NCBI RefSeq assembly: GCF_900103845.1
Contig: NZ_FNIJ01000010.1
Coordinates: 1-64,000 of the forward strand
Reading direction: 5' to 3'
DNA length: 64,000 nt
From: Pseudomonas jinjuensis
GTDB lineage: Bacteria; Pseudomonadota; Gammaproteobacteria; Pseudomonadales; Pseudomonadaceae
Position numbers and translations under genes: made by a program. Of this stretch, positions 49,001 to 56,524 are shown in pieces (the stretch's first letter is position 1; each line of letters starts with the position of its first letter). A model generated the notes under the pieces. It saw only the letters and a list, made by a program, of their open reading frames with translations, searched no databases and had not been told where the DNA came from.

Positions 49001-50140
49001 CGCCTCGACGCGGTGCGCCGCAAGGCCATCGAGCGCGGCCTGATGAGCGCCGACAGCGATCTCACCGACCATGAGGTGCTGCAGTTCATCCTCGAGGCAG
49101 GCTTCAGCACCGCCGAGAAGGTCACGCAGATTTCCGGGCGCGGCGTCGGCCTCGACGTGGCCAACGCCGAGGTCAAGCAGCTCGGCGGTTCGGTGAGCAT
49201 CCACTCGAACGCCGGCGACGGCACCCGCTTCAACATCCGCCTGCCGTTCACCGTGTCGGTCAACCGCGCGCTGATGGTGCTTTCCGGCGAGGACCTGTAC
49301 GCCCTGCCGCTGAACACCATCGAAGGCATAGTGCGGGTTTCGCCCTACGAGCTGGAGGCGCTCTACGAGCAGCAGGGCGAGGAGGGCGGCGCACCGCCGC
49401 GCTTCGAGTACGCCGGGCAGAGCTACGAGCTGAAGTACCTCGGCGACCTGCTGAACAACGGCCAGCATCCCAAGCTGGTCGGCCAGTCGCTGCCGCTGCC
49501 GGTGATCCTGGTGCGCTCCGCCGAGCATGCGGTGGCGGTGCAGGTGGATGCGCTGGCCGGCTCGCGGGAAATCGTGGTGAAGAGCCTCGGTCCGCAGTTC
49601 GCCGGGGTGAACGGGATTTCCGGGGCGACCATCCTCGGCGACGGCCGCGTGGTGGTGATCCTCGACCTGCTGGCGACCATCCGCGCCCGCCATGCGCACG
49701 CGGCGCTGCAGGCCCGGCCGCGGCGCGTGCTGGCCAGCGACATCCCGCTGGAAGGCGAATACCGGCGGCCGACCCTGGTCATGGTGGTGGACGACTCGGT
49801 CACCGTGCGCAAGGTCACCAGCCGCCTGCTGGAGCGCAACGGCATGAACGTGGTCACCGCCAAGGACGGGGTGGACGCCATCGCCCAACTGCAGGAACAC
49901 AAGCCGGACATCATGCTGCTGGACATCGAGATGCCGCGCATGGACGGCTTCGAGGTGGCGACCCTGGTGCGCCACGACGAACAGCTGAAGGACCTGCCGA
50001 TCGTCATGATCACCTCGCGGACCGGCGAGAAGCACCGCGAGCGCGCCCTGGCCATCGGCGTCAACCAGTACCTCGGCAAGCCCTACCAGGAATCCGAGCT
50101 GCTGGATGCCATTCAGCGCCTGGTCAAGACCCATGGATGA
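43073..50140 (+). CDS. chpA: giant CheA-type hybrid kinase ChpA
   Basis: 2355-residue histidine kinase of the Pil-Chp system. Phosphotransfer-like units, by acceptor residue: H49 (HQVRG), T476 (TQVRG), H810, H961, A1104 (ATLGRG, no acceptor), H1308, H1474 and H1620 (all HTLKG). Then come the dimerisation helices, the ATPase domain (HMLRNAVDHGIE near 1926, DDGAGI, GRGVGLDVANAEV), a CheW domain and a C-terminal receiver with phospho-acceptor D2284 (LLDIEMP). The linker has a tandem repeat at 619-655 and 675-711. The 43073 ATG follows GGAG; 43058 is possible. It phosphorylates PilG and PilH. The chpB start lies within its last codons. Confidence 0.95.
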   Translation: MGDRHDYVALEWVKGEIAETLKQARQALEAFVENPRDPTRMGFCQAYIHQVRGTLQMVEFDGAALLAEEMEQLVQALIDERTTSRTEALEVLMQAILQLPVYLERVQSARRDLPMIVLPLLNDLRAARGEKLLSETSLFSPDLSHCRPALPQDAIAQMSAGELPALLRKLRQTLQVALVGVIRNQEMPTNLGYMAKVFARLETLCAEAPVGRLWPIAAAVVESLANGSLSNGTSMRTLLRQVDHELKRLIEQGVDGMNQPAPEELIKNLLFYVAEASDQSSRVRALKEEYRLAEALPGASVVAEERARLSGPDRDAMRSVVGALCEELVRVKDSLDLFVRSERRLASELEALTPPLKQIADTLAVLGFGQPRRIILDQIDAVSALAHGQAEPGDAALMDIAGALLYVEATLTGMVGPAEEQGGAEGQQPTTDVEQIHQLVIKEARNGLEQAKDAIIEFIASQWNHDYLARVPELLTQVRGGLSMIAQERAATLLEACNRYIQEQLLARRAVPDWSSLDTLADAITGVEYYLERLAEDQGTQGDLILDVAEESLVSLGYSLRPQPEVAAPVAEEAPAPLADPLDEIDVLSASWPEQVADSLLMGEPAQADSAAAAPDSELLVSDDNWTLAEADLPEPREAGVDFSLDLPLELEAATAIDEDASIQSSEPAPAEEPLLVSDDNWTLGETELPEPLEEGIDFSLGGPLEAVEPEAQAAPGEMALAVEPWPEMQPAPAETEAPASIPVIDPPAGDAPPRLLPPPADEEPVDEELCEVFIEEAGEVLETIGEQLPLWLADGEAREALTEVRRAFHTLKGSGRMVRALVIGELAWSIENLLNRVLDRSIAARPAVHQAVEGAVALMPELVAEFAAGAQRQRDDVDALAASAHALASGQLPQAPAPVETPALAEPAPELVLDEGLDPQLLEIFRNEAEAHLETLDAFLADCERELPQPVTDDLQRALHTLKGSAHMAGILPIAEVATPLERLVKYFKTNLLQVDLREAELLRDAARLFRSGLEQLLGGRPLAPIEGSETLLEQIALLQLERQEAAEEQRRDERSEGSDPQMIGVFLAEGMDILLDAEDLLGRWREHPGELTELGALLDELATLGRGARMAELPQMAELGEALQAVYEAVRDGQLAVDETFFGVAEQAHEALIGMMDQVAAALQVTPRPEQVQALRQLLESGGLHALEEEDFLDLDSFTAEDFPAEDEELLLLPRNTAREDLPDGLAWPLGPDSALAAEDDVLVRAFARRQQLAPLQQPPAIDDEMVSIFLDEAVDLLESAGQALEQWLRAPEAAAALHSLQRDLHTLKGGARMADIREIGDLAHELESLYEGFAEQRHRVSPSLAGLLQGCHDRLATQVEQLRSGAPLADPGELIEAIRAFRETPVVDADLQPKAVPEEAPVPEELPVAEATAAEPVAGVDDLPPEHDQELVDIFLEEGFDILESAAGALQRWMLDIDNSLELEALQRDLHTLKGGARMAEIRPVGDLAHELEFLYEGLSAGRLRASPTLFELLQRCHDCLADMLEAVYQRRSMPEGKPLVEAIRQFRASPDEQLGVPPSVALTPAAAPAPQAEGGDIEEIFLEEADDLLELMERVLGRWDGERDGAALDELLRILHTLKGGARLAGQGGLGDLAHDLEQHLVEAQQRGAPWPESLLLDAQSGFEGLQAAVDELRRRIEADESAIQAAEEAPSLPEAIMAPSEVQVSEAPPVLPFVRRAQEAAQEAAARRAPQELVKVPAPLLENLVNLAGETSIFRGRVEQQVSDVGATLVEMEATIERVRDQLRRLDIETQAQILSRHQADAERAGYEDFDPLEMDRYSQLQQLSRALFESASDLFDLKETLAAKNRDAETLLLQQARVNTELQEGLMRTRMVPFDRLVPRLRRIVRQVASELGKQVEFVVSNAEGEMDRSVLERIVAPLEHMLRNAVDHGIESSEARRLAGKPELGSIRLNLAREGGDILLTLADDGAGIRLDAVRRKAIERGLMSADSDLTDHEVLQFILEAGFSTAEKVTQISGRGVGLDVANAEVKQLGGSVSIHSNAGDGTRFNIRLPFTVSVNRALMVLSGEDLYALPLNTIEGIVRVSPYELEALYEQQGEEGGAPPRFEYAGQSYELKYLGDLLNNGQHPKLVGQSLPLPVILVRSAEHAVAVQVDALAGSREIVVKSLGPQFAGVNGISGATILGDGRVVVILDLLATIRARHAHAALQARPRRVLASDIPLEGEYRRPTLVMVVDDSVTVRKVTSRLLERNGMNVVTAKDGVDAIAQLQEHKPDIMLLDIEMPRMDGFEVATLVRHDEQLKDLPIVMITSRTGEKHRERALAIGVNQYLGKPYQESELLDAIQRLVKTHG

Positions 50141-51170
50141 GCGCAGCGCGCCGCGGATCGCGGTCATCGCCGACACCTCGCTGCAGCGCCACGTCCTGCA
50201 GCAGGCCCTGTCCGCGCACGGCTACCAGGTGGTGCTGAATGCCGACCCGGGGCGCCTGGAGCAGGCGCAGCTGGAAGCCTGCGCGCCGGATCTGTGGCTG
50301 GTGGACCTGATGCAGCAGGAGGATTCGCCGGTGCTCGACCATCTGCTGGAGCAGGACCGCGCGCCGGTGCTGTTCGGCGAGGGCAACGCGCCGGAGCGGC
50401 ATTCCGAGCACTATCCGCGCTGGGAGCGGCGGCTGGTGGGCAAGCTGCGGCGGCTGGTCGGCGACCCCAGCGCCGGCGTCGGGCAGAGCCTGGACGCCCT
50501 GCTCGGCGAGGCGCAGCGGCCGGCGCGGATCGAGCTGCCGGCGAACCTGGCCGCGGCCCCGCTGCAGGCCGGCGAACCGGCGCGGGAAGTCTGGCTGCTC
50601 GCCGCTTCGATGGGCGGGCCGGCGGCGGTCAAGGCGTTCCTCGACGCGCTGCCGGGCGGACTGCCGATCGGATTGCTGTATGCCCAGCACATCGACCCGG
50701 CCTTCGAGCCGCGCCTGCCCCAGGCCGTCGGCCGCCACAGCCAGTGGCACGTCAACCAGGCGCGGTCCGGCGACGCGGTGCGCTGCGGCGAGGTAGTGGT
50801 GGTGCCGGTCGCCCGGGAACTCGGTTTCGACGAGGAAGGGCGCATGCAGATCGGCGAACGGCCGTGGCCGGAGCCGTACAGCCCGTCGATCGACCAGATG
50901 ATGCTCAACCTGGCGCAGCGCTACGGTGAGCGCTGCGGGGTGATCGTCTTCAGCGGCATGTGCAGCGACGGCAGCGCGGCGGCCGCCTACGTGCGCCGCC
51001 AGGGCGGGGAAATCTGGACGCAGCGCGCCGACAGCTGCGCCTGTTCGAGCATGCCGGACAGCCTGCGCGAGGCCGGCTACAGCAGCTTCACCGCCGATCC
51101 GCGCGGACTCGCGGCGGCCCTGGTCAACCATCTGGCGGCACACTGCGTGCCTAGCGGAGTGATTTCATGA
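50133..51170 (+). CDS. chpB: CheB-type methylesterase ChpB
   Basis: 345-residue protein-glutamate methylesterase. The N-terminal ~115 residues look receiver-like but lack a typical acid pocket (PRIAVIADTSLQRHVL). The C-terminal catalytic domain has Ser in AASMGGPAAV, His in YAQHID and Asp in GMCSDGSAAA, forming the triad. It is expected to demethylate PilJ opposite PilK. Its ATG overlaps the chpA stop by 8 bp, and its stop overlaps the chpC start by 4 bp. Confidence 0.95.
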   Translation: MDERSAPRIAVIADTSLQRHVLQQALSAHGYQVVLNADPGRLEQAQLEACAPDLWLVDLMQQEDSPVLDHLLEQDRAPVLFGEGNAPERHSEHYPRWERRLVGKLRRLVGDPSAGVGQSLDALLGEAQRPARIELPANLAAAPLQAGEPAREVWLLAASMGGPAAVKAFLDALPGGLPIGLLYAQHIDPAFEPRLPQAVGRHSQWHVNQARSGDAVRCGEVVVVPVARELGFDEEGRMQIGERPWPEPYSPSIDQMMLNLAQRYGERCGVIVFSGMCSDGSAAAAYVRRQGGEIWTQRADSCACSSMPDSLREAGYSSFTADPRGLAAALVNHLAAHCVPSGVIS

Positions 51171-51658
51171 ACGAGCTTCCCGTGCGCGGCGGCGATGCCC
51201 AGGATGCGGCCGCCGGCCCGGCCAGCCTGACCGGCCTGCTGGTGCCGCTGGCCGACCGTTCCCTGCTGCTGCCCAACGTGGCGGTGGCCGAGCTGATCGC
51301 CTATCGCGCGCCGCAGGCCGTGGCCGGCTTGCCGGACTGGTACCTCGGGCAGATCAGCTGGCGCGACCTGCGCCTGCCGCTGCTGTCCTTCGAGAGCGCC
51401 GCCGGCGGCCAGACGCGGATCGCCGCCGGTGCGCGGGTGATCGTGATCAACGCCCTCGGCGGCCGGCCGCGGGTCAAGTTCCTCGCCCTGCTGGTGCAGG
51501 GCATTCCGCGCTCGGTGAAGCTCGGTCCAGAGCTGGCGCGCGCCGACGTGCCGCTGGCGCCGCTGGAACTGGATGCGGTGCGCGTGGGCGATGATGTGGC
51601 GCGGATTCCGGACCTGATGGCGTTGGAGCAGATGCTGGCGGATGGTGGGTTCATCTAG
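51167..51658 (+). CDS. chpC: CheW-like protein ChpC
   Basis: 163-residue CheW-domain protein that links further inputs to ChpA. The conserved-type core is WYLGQISWRDLRLPLLSFE, shorter and less canonical than in PilI. It is last in the cluster here. In P. aeruginosa chpD and chpE follow, but this genome has only repeats before rsmE. Confidence 0.94.
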   Translation: MNELPVRGGDAQDAAAGPASLTGLLVPLADRSLLLPNVAVAELIAYRAPQAVAGLPDWYLGQISWRDLRLPLLSFESAAGGQTRIAAGARVIVINALGGRPRVKFLALLVQGIPRSVKLGPELARADVPLAPLELDAVRVGDDVARIPDLMALEQMLADGGFI

Positions 51659-51666
51659 CCCTTTGG

Positions 51667-51689
51667 TCGCGGGCATGGCCCGTTCCTAC
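51667..51689. repeat. REP singlet, GGGC-stem type
   Basis: TCGCGGGCATGGCCCG-TTCCTAC starts 8 bp after the chpC stop. It is the inverted partner of the half at 51846-51868; an 87-bp element lies between them. Confidence 0.75.
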
Positions 51690-51737
51690 AGGTCCGCTGC
51701 AGGAGCAACTGTCTTCGCGCCATGGCCAGCCTCTGGT

Positions 51738-51824
51738 GTAGGGGGAATGAAGCGGAACGCTTCATCCGCCGACAAGGCCACGCCAATGGGATGGCGGATA
51801 ACGCTGGCGCGTTATGCGCCCTAC
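51738..51824. repeat. 87-bp GTAGGG...CCCTAC element (REPIN-like)
   Basis: Same length and layout as 32229-32315. The left hairpin is GGgGaATGAAGCG/CGCTTCATcCGCC. In the right hairpin a GC pair replaces the TA pair of the other copy: GGCG...CGCC here, against GGTG...CACC there. The middle section is unrelated between copies. Confidence 0.85.
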
Positions 51825-51845
51825 CCGGAAATTCCATCGAACCGC

Positions 51846-51868
51846 GCAGGAGCGGGCCATGCCCGCGA
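51846..51868. repeat. REP singlet, GGGC-stem type
   Basis: GCAGGAGCGGGCCATGCCCGCG with head GCAGG instead of GTAGG. It lies 30 bp before the rsmE stop and mirrors 51667-51689. Confidence 0.7.
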
Positions 51869-51897
51869 CCCGGGGTAAGGCGGACGCAGGAGCGCTC

Positions 51898-52617
51898 TCA
51901 GAAATCCCCCCACAACTGCTGCGCCACGCTGAGCGCCACCACCGGTGCGGTCTCGGTGCGCAGCACCCGCGGGCCGAGGCGGGCGGCGTGGTAGCCGGCG
52001 GCTTTCGCCTGATCCACTTCGGCGTCGCTCAGGCCACCCTCCGGGCCGATCAGGAAGGCCAGGGTGTCCGGCCGCGGATGGCTGGCCAGCGGCTCGGCCA
52101 CCGGATGCAGGACCAGCTTCAGCTGCGCTTCGGTCGACGCCAGCCAGTCGGCCAGGCTCAGCGGCGCATTGATCACCGGCAGCACCGAACGGCCGCACTG
52201 TTCGCAGGCGCTGATCGCGATCTGCCGCCAGTGCGCCAGGCGCTTGTCGGCGCGCTCGTCCTTCAGGCGGACTTCGCAGCGTTCGCTGACGATGGGGGTG
52301 ATTTCCGCCGCACCCAGTTCGGTGGCCTTCTGGATCGCCCAGTCCATCCGCTCGCCGCGGGACAGGCCCTGGCCGAGGTGGATGCGCAGCGGCGATTCGG
52401 CCAGGCCGGCGAGTTCCTCGCGCAGTTCGACGCGCACGTTCTTCTTGCCGACCTCGATCAGCTCGCCGAGATATTCCCGGCCCGACCCGTCGAACAGTTG
52501 CACGGCGTCGCCCACGGCATGCCGCAGCACCCGGCCGATGTAGTGGGCCTGGGCTTCGGGCAGTTCGTGCTGGCCGAGGGAGAGGGGGGCGTCGATGAAG
52601 AAGCGGGAGAGGCGCAT
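51898..52617 (-). CDS. rsmE: 16S rRNA m3U1498 methyltransferase RsmE
   Basis: 239-residue SPOUT-class methyltransferase that methylates N3 of U1498 in 16S rRNA within 30S particles. The N-terminal PUA-like part (HYIGRVLRHAVGDAV) and the SAM-binding knot (FLIGPEGGLSDAEV, LGPRVLRTETAPVVAL) are conserved. It is followed on the minus strand by the repeat cluster. bioA lies upstream, separated by a CTGCAGG-type repeat. Confidence 0.95.
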   Translation of the reverse strand: MRLSRFFIDAPLSLGQHELPEAQAHYIGRVLRHAVGDAVQLFDGSGREYLGELIEVGKKNVRVELREELAGLAESPLRIHLGQGLSRGERMDWAIQKATELGAAEITPIVSERCEVRLKDERADKRLAHWRQIAISACEQCGRSVLPVINAPLSLADWLASTEAQLKLVLHPVAEPLASHPRPDTLAFLIGPEGGLSDAEVDQAKAAGYHAARLGPRVLRTETAPVVALSVAQQLWGDF

Positions 52618-52621
52618 GTTT

Positions 52622-52698
52622 TTGGGCTTCAGGCTATGGGCTGCAGGCTACAGGCGCGGAGTGTATCGCCTGCAGCCTGTGGCCTGAAGCCTGCCGCC
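52622..52698. repeat. CTGCAGG-type inverted repeat between bioA and rsmE
   Basis: GGCTTCAGGCTATGGGCTGCAGGC and its near-inverted partner GCCTGCAGCCTGTGGCCTGAAGCC flank a short AT-richer loop. The right arm shares 24 bp exactly (52675-52698) with the repeat inside hemW. Confidence 0.75.
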
Positions 52699-52702
52699 GC
52701 TG

Positions 52703-54106
52703 TCAGCCCGGATCGCGATGATCCGGATGGAAATCGCTGACCGCCACGCTCACCGCGTCACGGGTGGCGATATCGATGCCCTCGCTGGCGACTTCGGCGA
52801 GGAAGTCGATCTGTTCCGGGGTGATCACGTAGGGCGGCAGGAAGTACACCACGCTGCCCAGCGGGCGCAGCAGCGCGCCGCGTTCCAGGGCGTGCTGGAA
52901 GACGCGCAGGCCGCGGCGTTCCTGCCAGGGATAGGCGACCTTGCCGGCCTTGTCCTGGACCATCTCGACGGCCAGGATCATCCCGGTCTGGCGCACCTCG
53001 GCCACGTGCGGGTGATCGGCGAGGTGGGCGGTGGCCTTCGCCATGTGCGCGGCAAGGCCGCGGTTGGCCTCGATCACCCTGTCCTGCTCGAAGATGTCCA
53101 GGGTCGCCAGGGCAGCGGCGCAGGCCAGCGGGTTGCCGGTGTAGGTGTGCGAGTGGAGGAAGGCGCGCAGGGTCGCGTAGTCGTCGTAGAACGCCTGGTA
53201 CACGTTATCGGTGGTCAGCACCGCGGCCATCGGCAGGTAGCCGCCGGTGAGGGCCTTGGACAGCACCAGGAAGTCCGGGGTGATGCCGGCCTGCTCGCAG
53301 GCGAACATGCTCCCGGTGCGGCCGAAGCCGACGGCGATCTCGTCGTGGATCAGGTGCACGCCGTAGCGGTCGCAGGCCTCGCGCAGCAACTTGAGGTAGA
53401 CCGGGTGGTACATGCGCATGCCGCCCGCGCCCTGCACCAGCGGCTCGACGATCACCGCGGCGATCTCCCCGTGCTTCGCTTCGAGGGTGCGCTCCATGTG
53501 CTCGAACATCGCCCGCGAGTGCTCTTCCCAGCTCACGCCCTCGGCGCGCAGGTAGCAGTCCGGGCTCGGCACCTTGATGGTGTCCAGCAGCAGCGACTTG
53601 TAGGTTTCGGTGAACAGCGCCACGTCGCCCACCGACATCGCCGCCACCGTCTCGCCGTGGTAGCTGTTGCTCAGGGTGACGAAGCGCTTCTTCGCCGGCT
53701 GGCCGCTGTTGAGCCAGTAGTGGTAGCTCATCTTCAGCGCCACCTCGATGCCGGAGGAGCCGTTGTCGGCGTAGAACACCCGCGACAGGCCGGGCGGGGT
53801 GATCTTCACCAGGCGCTCGGACAGCTCGATCACCGGCTGATGGCTGAAGCCGGCGAGGATCACGTGCTCCAGCTGGTCGACCTGGTCCTTGATGCGCTGG
53901 TTGATGCGCGGGTTGGCGTGGCCGAAGACGTTGACCCACCAGGAGCTGACCGCATCCAGGTAGCGCCTGCCCTCGAAGTCTTCCAGCCAGACGCCTTCGC
54001 CGCGGCGGATCGGAACGACCGGCAGGCGTTCGTGGTCTTTCATCTGGGTGCAGGGGTGCCAGAGCACGTTCAGGTCGCGCTGCATCCACTCGGCGTTCAG
54101 GCTCAT
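52703..54106 (-). CDS. bioA: adenosylmethionine-8-amino-7-oxononanoate transaminase
   Basis: 467-residue class III aminotransferase. It uses SAM as amino donor to turn KAPA into DAPA in biotin synthesis. LWHPCTQMKDH and SSWWVNVFGHANP near the N-terminus are BioA-specific. The PLP Lys is in LVLSKALTGGYLPM. The start MSLNAEWMQRD gives the usual N-terminus. It is divergent from the amine oxidase gene with 173 bp between. PA0420 counterpart. Confidence 0.95.
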   Translation of the reverse strand: MSLNAEWMQRDLNVLWHPCTQMKDHERLPVVPIRRGEGVWLEDFEGRRYLDAVSSWWVNVFGHANPRINQRIKDQVDQLEHVILAGFSHQPVIELSERLVKITPPGLSRVFYADNGSSGIEVALKMSYHYWLNSGQPAKKRFVTLSNSYHGETVAAMSVGDVALFTETYKSLLLDTIKVPSPDCYLRAEGVSWEEHSRAMFEHMERTLEAKHGEIAAVIVEPLVQGAGGMRMYHPVYLKLLREACDRYGVHLIHDEIAVGFGRTGSMFACEQAGITPDFLVLSKALTGGYLPMAAVLTTDNVYQAFYDDYATLRAFLHSHTYTGNPLACAAALATLDIFEQDRVIEANRGLAAHMAKATAHLADHPHVAEVRQTGMILAVEMVQDKAGKVAYPWQERRGLRVFQHALERGALLRPLGSVVYFLPPYVITPEQIDFLAEVASEGIDIATRDAVSVAVSDFHPDHRDPG

Positions 54107-54279
54107 CGGCAATCTCCTACATCGGAACGGGCGTCTTCGACGGTCGCGCAAGCCTATGCAATGACCGCCGAAGGAACAAGTTCGTACAACCGGCAGGGGG
54201 CGCCGACGGAGCGCATCTGGCCGGCATTTCGGCGCTGGCGTATGCTGCGCGGCTTTGCAGTATTCGGGGGATTCCGGTG

Positions 54280-55758
54280 ATGAAGAGGGGATGGCTGCGC
54301 GCCGCGGCGCTGGTCGTTTTGGGGGCCTTCAGCGTGATCGCGCTGGGCAAGGACAAACAGCCGACGGCGATCGTTGTCGGCGGCGGCCTGGCGGGCCTGA
54401 GCGCGGCCTACGAGCTGCAGCAGTCGGGCTGGCAGGTCACCCTGCTGGAAGCCAAGGCGCAAGCCGGTGGGCGTTCGGGCCTGGCCACCAGCGAGTGGAT
54501 CGGCAACAGCAGGACACAGCCGACGCTGAACGCCTATCTCGACGCGCTGAAGGTGAAGTCGGTGCCGGCGCCGGACTTCGTGCGCAACCCCGGCTATCTG
54601 ATCGACGGCCTCTACTATTCCACCGGCGACCTGCAGAAGAAGCTGCCGACCGTGGCCGCCGACCTCAAGCGCGCCGAGCAGAAGCTCGATGAGCTGTCCG
54701 CTTCCATCGACGACCCGCTCAATCCGCTGGCCACCAGGACCCTGTTCGCCCTCGACCAGATGAACGCGGCGCGCTGGCTCGACCAGCTCAACCTGTCGCC
54801 CACCGCGCGCCTGCTGATCAACCAGCGCATCCGTTCGCGCTACGACGAGCCGTCGCGCCTGTCGCTGCTGTACCTCGCCCAGCAGGGCCGGGTCTACCGC
54901 GGCGTCGATGACCGCGACCTGCGCGCTGCGCGCCTGCCGGGCGGCAGCCAGGTGCTGGCGCAGGCATTCGTCAAGCAGCTGAAGACCATCAGGACCGACG
55001 CCCGGGTGACCTCGATCAGCCAGGACAAGGACGGCGTGACGGTCAAGGTCGGCGCCACCGGCTACAAGGCAGACTACCTGGTGCTGGCGGTGCCGCTGCG
55101 CGCCCTCGCCCAGATCCAGATGACCCCGAGCCTCAGCGAAGCCCAGCAGGCCGCGCTGAAGAGCACCAACTACGGCTGGCGCGACCAGATCCTGATGAAG
55201 TTCAAGCGCCCGGTGTGGGACGACAAGACCCGTCTCTCCGGCGAGATCTACAGCGACCAGGGCCTGGGCATGATCTGGGTCGAGCCGGCGCTGAAGGGCG
55301 CGGCCAACGTGCTGGTCAACCTGTCCGGCGACAACGCCCGCGTGCTGCAGGCGTTCGGCGACCGGCAGATGGTCGACCAGGTGCTGATCCGCATGAACAA
55401 GTACTACCCGAAGATGCGCGGCGCCTTCGCCGGCTACGAACTGCGCCGCTACAGCGCCGACGTCGGTACCGGCGGTTCCTACCTGGCCTACGGTCCGGGG
55501 CAGATCAGCCGCTTCTGGCGCGTGTGGGAGAAGCCGGTGGCGCGCGTCGCCTTCGCCGGCGAGCACACCGATGCGCTGTATCCGGGCACCCTGGAAGGCG
55601 CCCTGCGCAGCGGCAAGCGCGCCGCCAGCCAGGTGCGCGACCTGCAGGCCGGCAGGTCGCCGGAGCTGGAAGGCGGCGCGGTGGCTGCCAGGCCTGCGGC
55701 CAGGGCCGCCGGCGAGCCGGGCGAAGAGAAAAAGAGCTGGTTCCGCAAATTGTTCTAA
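54280..55758 (+). CDS. exported flavin monoamine oxidase-family protein
   Basis: 492-residue FAD-dependent amine oxidase. A signal peptide or N-terminal anchor (residues 4-24) precedes the FAD motif VVGGGLAGLSAAYELQQSG with the acidic LLEA end. The C-terminal FAGEHTDALYPGTLEGALRSGKRAA is the second flavin motif. A Lys-rich tail follows (EEKKSWFRKLF). Substrate unknown; polyamines or other amines are possible. The ATG (54280) directly follows a GTG. It ends at a strong hairpin. PA0421 counterpart. Confidence 0.88.
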   Translation: MKRGWLRAAALVVLGAFSVIALGKDKQPTAIVVGGGLAGLSAAYELQQSGWQVTLLEAKAQAGGRSGLATSEWIGNSRTQPTLNAYLDALKVKSVPAPDFVRNPGYLIDGLYYSTGDLQKKLPTVAADLKRAEQKLDELSASIDDPLNPLATRTLFALDQMNAARWLDQLNLSPTARLLINQRIRSRYDEPSRLSLLYLAQQGRVYRGVDDRDLRAARLPGGSQVLAQAFVKQLKTIRTDARVTSISQDKDGVTVKVGATGYKADYLVLAVPLRALAQIQMTPSLSEAQQAALKSTNYGWRDQILMKFKRPVWDDKTRLSGEIYSDQGLGMIWVEPALKGAANVLVNLSGDNARVLQAFGDRQMVDQVLIRMNKYYPKMRGAFAGYELRRYSADVGTGGSYLAYGPGQISRFWRVWEKPVARVAFAGEHTDALYPGTLEGALRSGKRAASQVRDLQAGRSPELEGGAVAARPAARAAGEPGEEKKSWFRKLF

Positions 55759-55771
55759 CCTGAACCTGACC

Positions 55772-55804
55772 ACGACGATGCCGGCTAAATGCCGGCATCG
55801 TCGT
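55772..55804 (+). terminator. 14-bp hairpin after the amine oxidase gene
   Basis: ACGACGATGCCGGC-TAAAT-GCCGGCATCGTCGT is perfect and begins 14 bp after the stop. It lacks a strong U-run (ATCTGG follows), but its stem length makes it a likely transcript end. Confidence 0.65.
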
Positions 55805-55944
55805 ATCTGGCGGAAGGCAGTCGGAAGGGTAGGGAAGCCGGGTGACCTATCTTGTTTGTCGATGTTTCAGAGCAGGATTTTCTACTTTATTTCGATCTAT
55901 TTGCCGCTAATCTTGATGCCTCGGTCAACAAGGGATGTCTTTCG

Positions 55945-56499
55945 ATGCAATGGCGCAACACCCCCGCCCGTTACGGTCTGGTCAGCCTGTTCCTGCACTG
56001 GGCGGGCGCGCTGGTCGTATTCGGCCTGTTCGGACTCGGTCTGTGGATGGTCGAGCTGGACTACTACGACACCTGGTACCACCGCGCCCCCGAGATCCAC
56101 AAAGGCATCGGCATCCTGCTGCTCATCGCCATGCTCCTGCGCGTGGTCTGGCGCTTCCTCAGCCCGCCGCCGCCGGCGCCGGCCAACCACGGCAGCCTGA
56201 CCCGCGTCGCCACCGTGCTGGGCCACCTCGCGCTGTACCTGCTGCTGTTCGGCGTGCTGATCTCCGGCTACCTGATTTCCACCGCCGAGGGCGTGGCCAT
56301 CGACGTGTTCGGCTGGTTCTCCGTGCCGGCAACCCTCAGCGGCCTGCCGGAGCAGGCCGACGTCGCCGGAGTCATCCACTTCTACCTGGCCTGGTCGCTG
56401 GTCGTCCTGGCCGTGCTGCACGCGCTGGCGGCGCTCAAGCACCATTTCCTCGATCGCGATCCCACTCTCACCCGTATGCTCGGCCGTTCCGCCGACTGA
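55945..56499 (+). CDS. cytochrome b561-family membrane protein
   Basis: 184-residue four-helix diheme cytochrome b561 (CybB type). Candidate heme His residues are in [28 protein letters not shown] and [17 protein letters not shown]. It probably moves electrons between quinol and another carrier in the inner membrane. I chose the ATG at 55945 ([14 protein letters not shown]); the frame is open to 55852 but those codons are AT-richer and unlike the family. It lies 25 bp before the YceI gene, a common pairing. Confidence 0.9.
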   Translation: MQWRNTPARYGLVSLFLHWAGALVVFGLFGLGLWMVELDYYDTWYHRAPEIHKGIGILLLIAMLLRVVWRFLSPPPPAPANHGSLTRVATVLGHLALYLLLFGVLISGYLISTAEGVAIDVFGWFSVPATLSGLPEQADVAGVIHFYLAWSLVVLAVLHALAALKHHFLDRDPTLTRMLGRSAD

Positions 56500-56524
56500 C
56501 ACCTCACCGATAAGGAGATTGTCC

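Noticed and set aside
55852..55944. Longer N-terminus for cytochrome b561
   Set aside because: The extra residues are AT-rich leader sequence with no similarity to the family, and a better start with upstream AAGGG exists at 55945.
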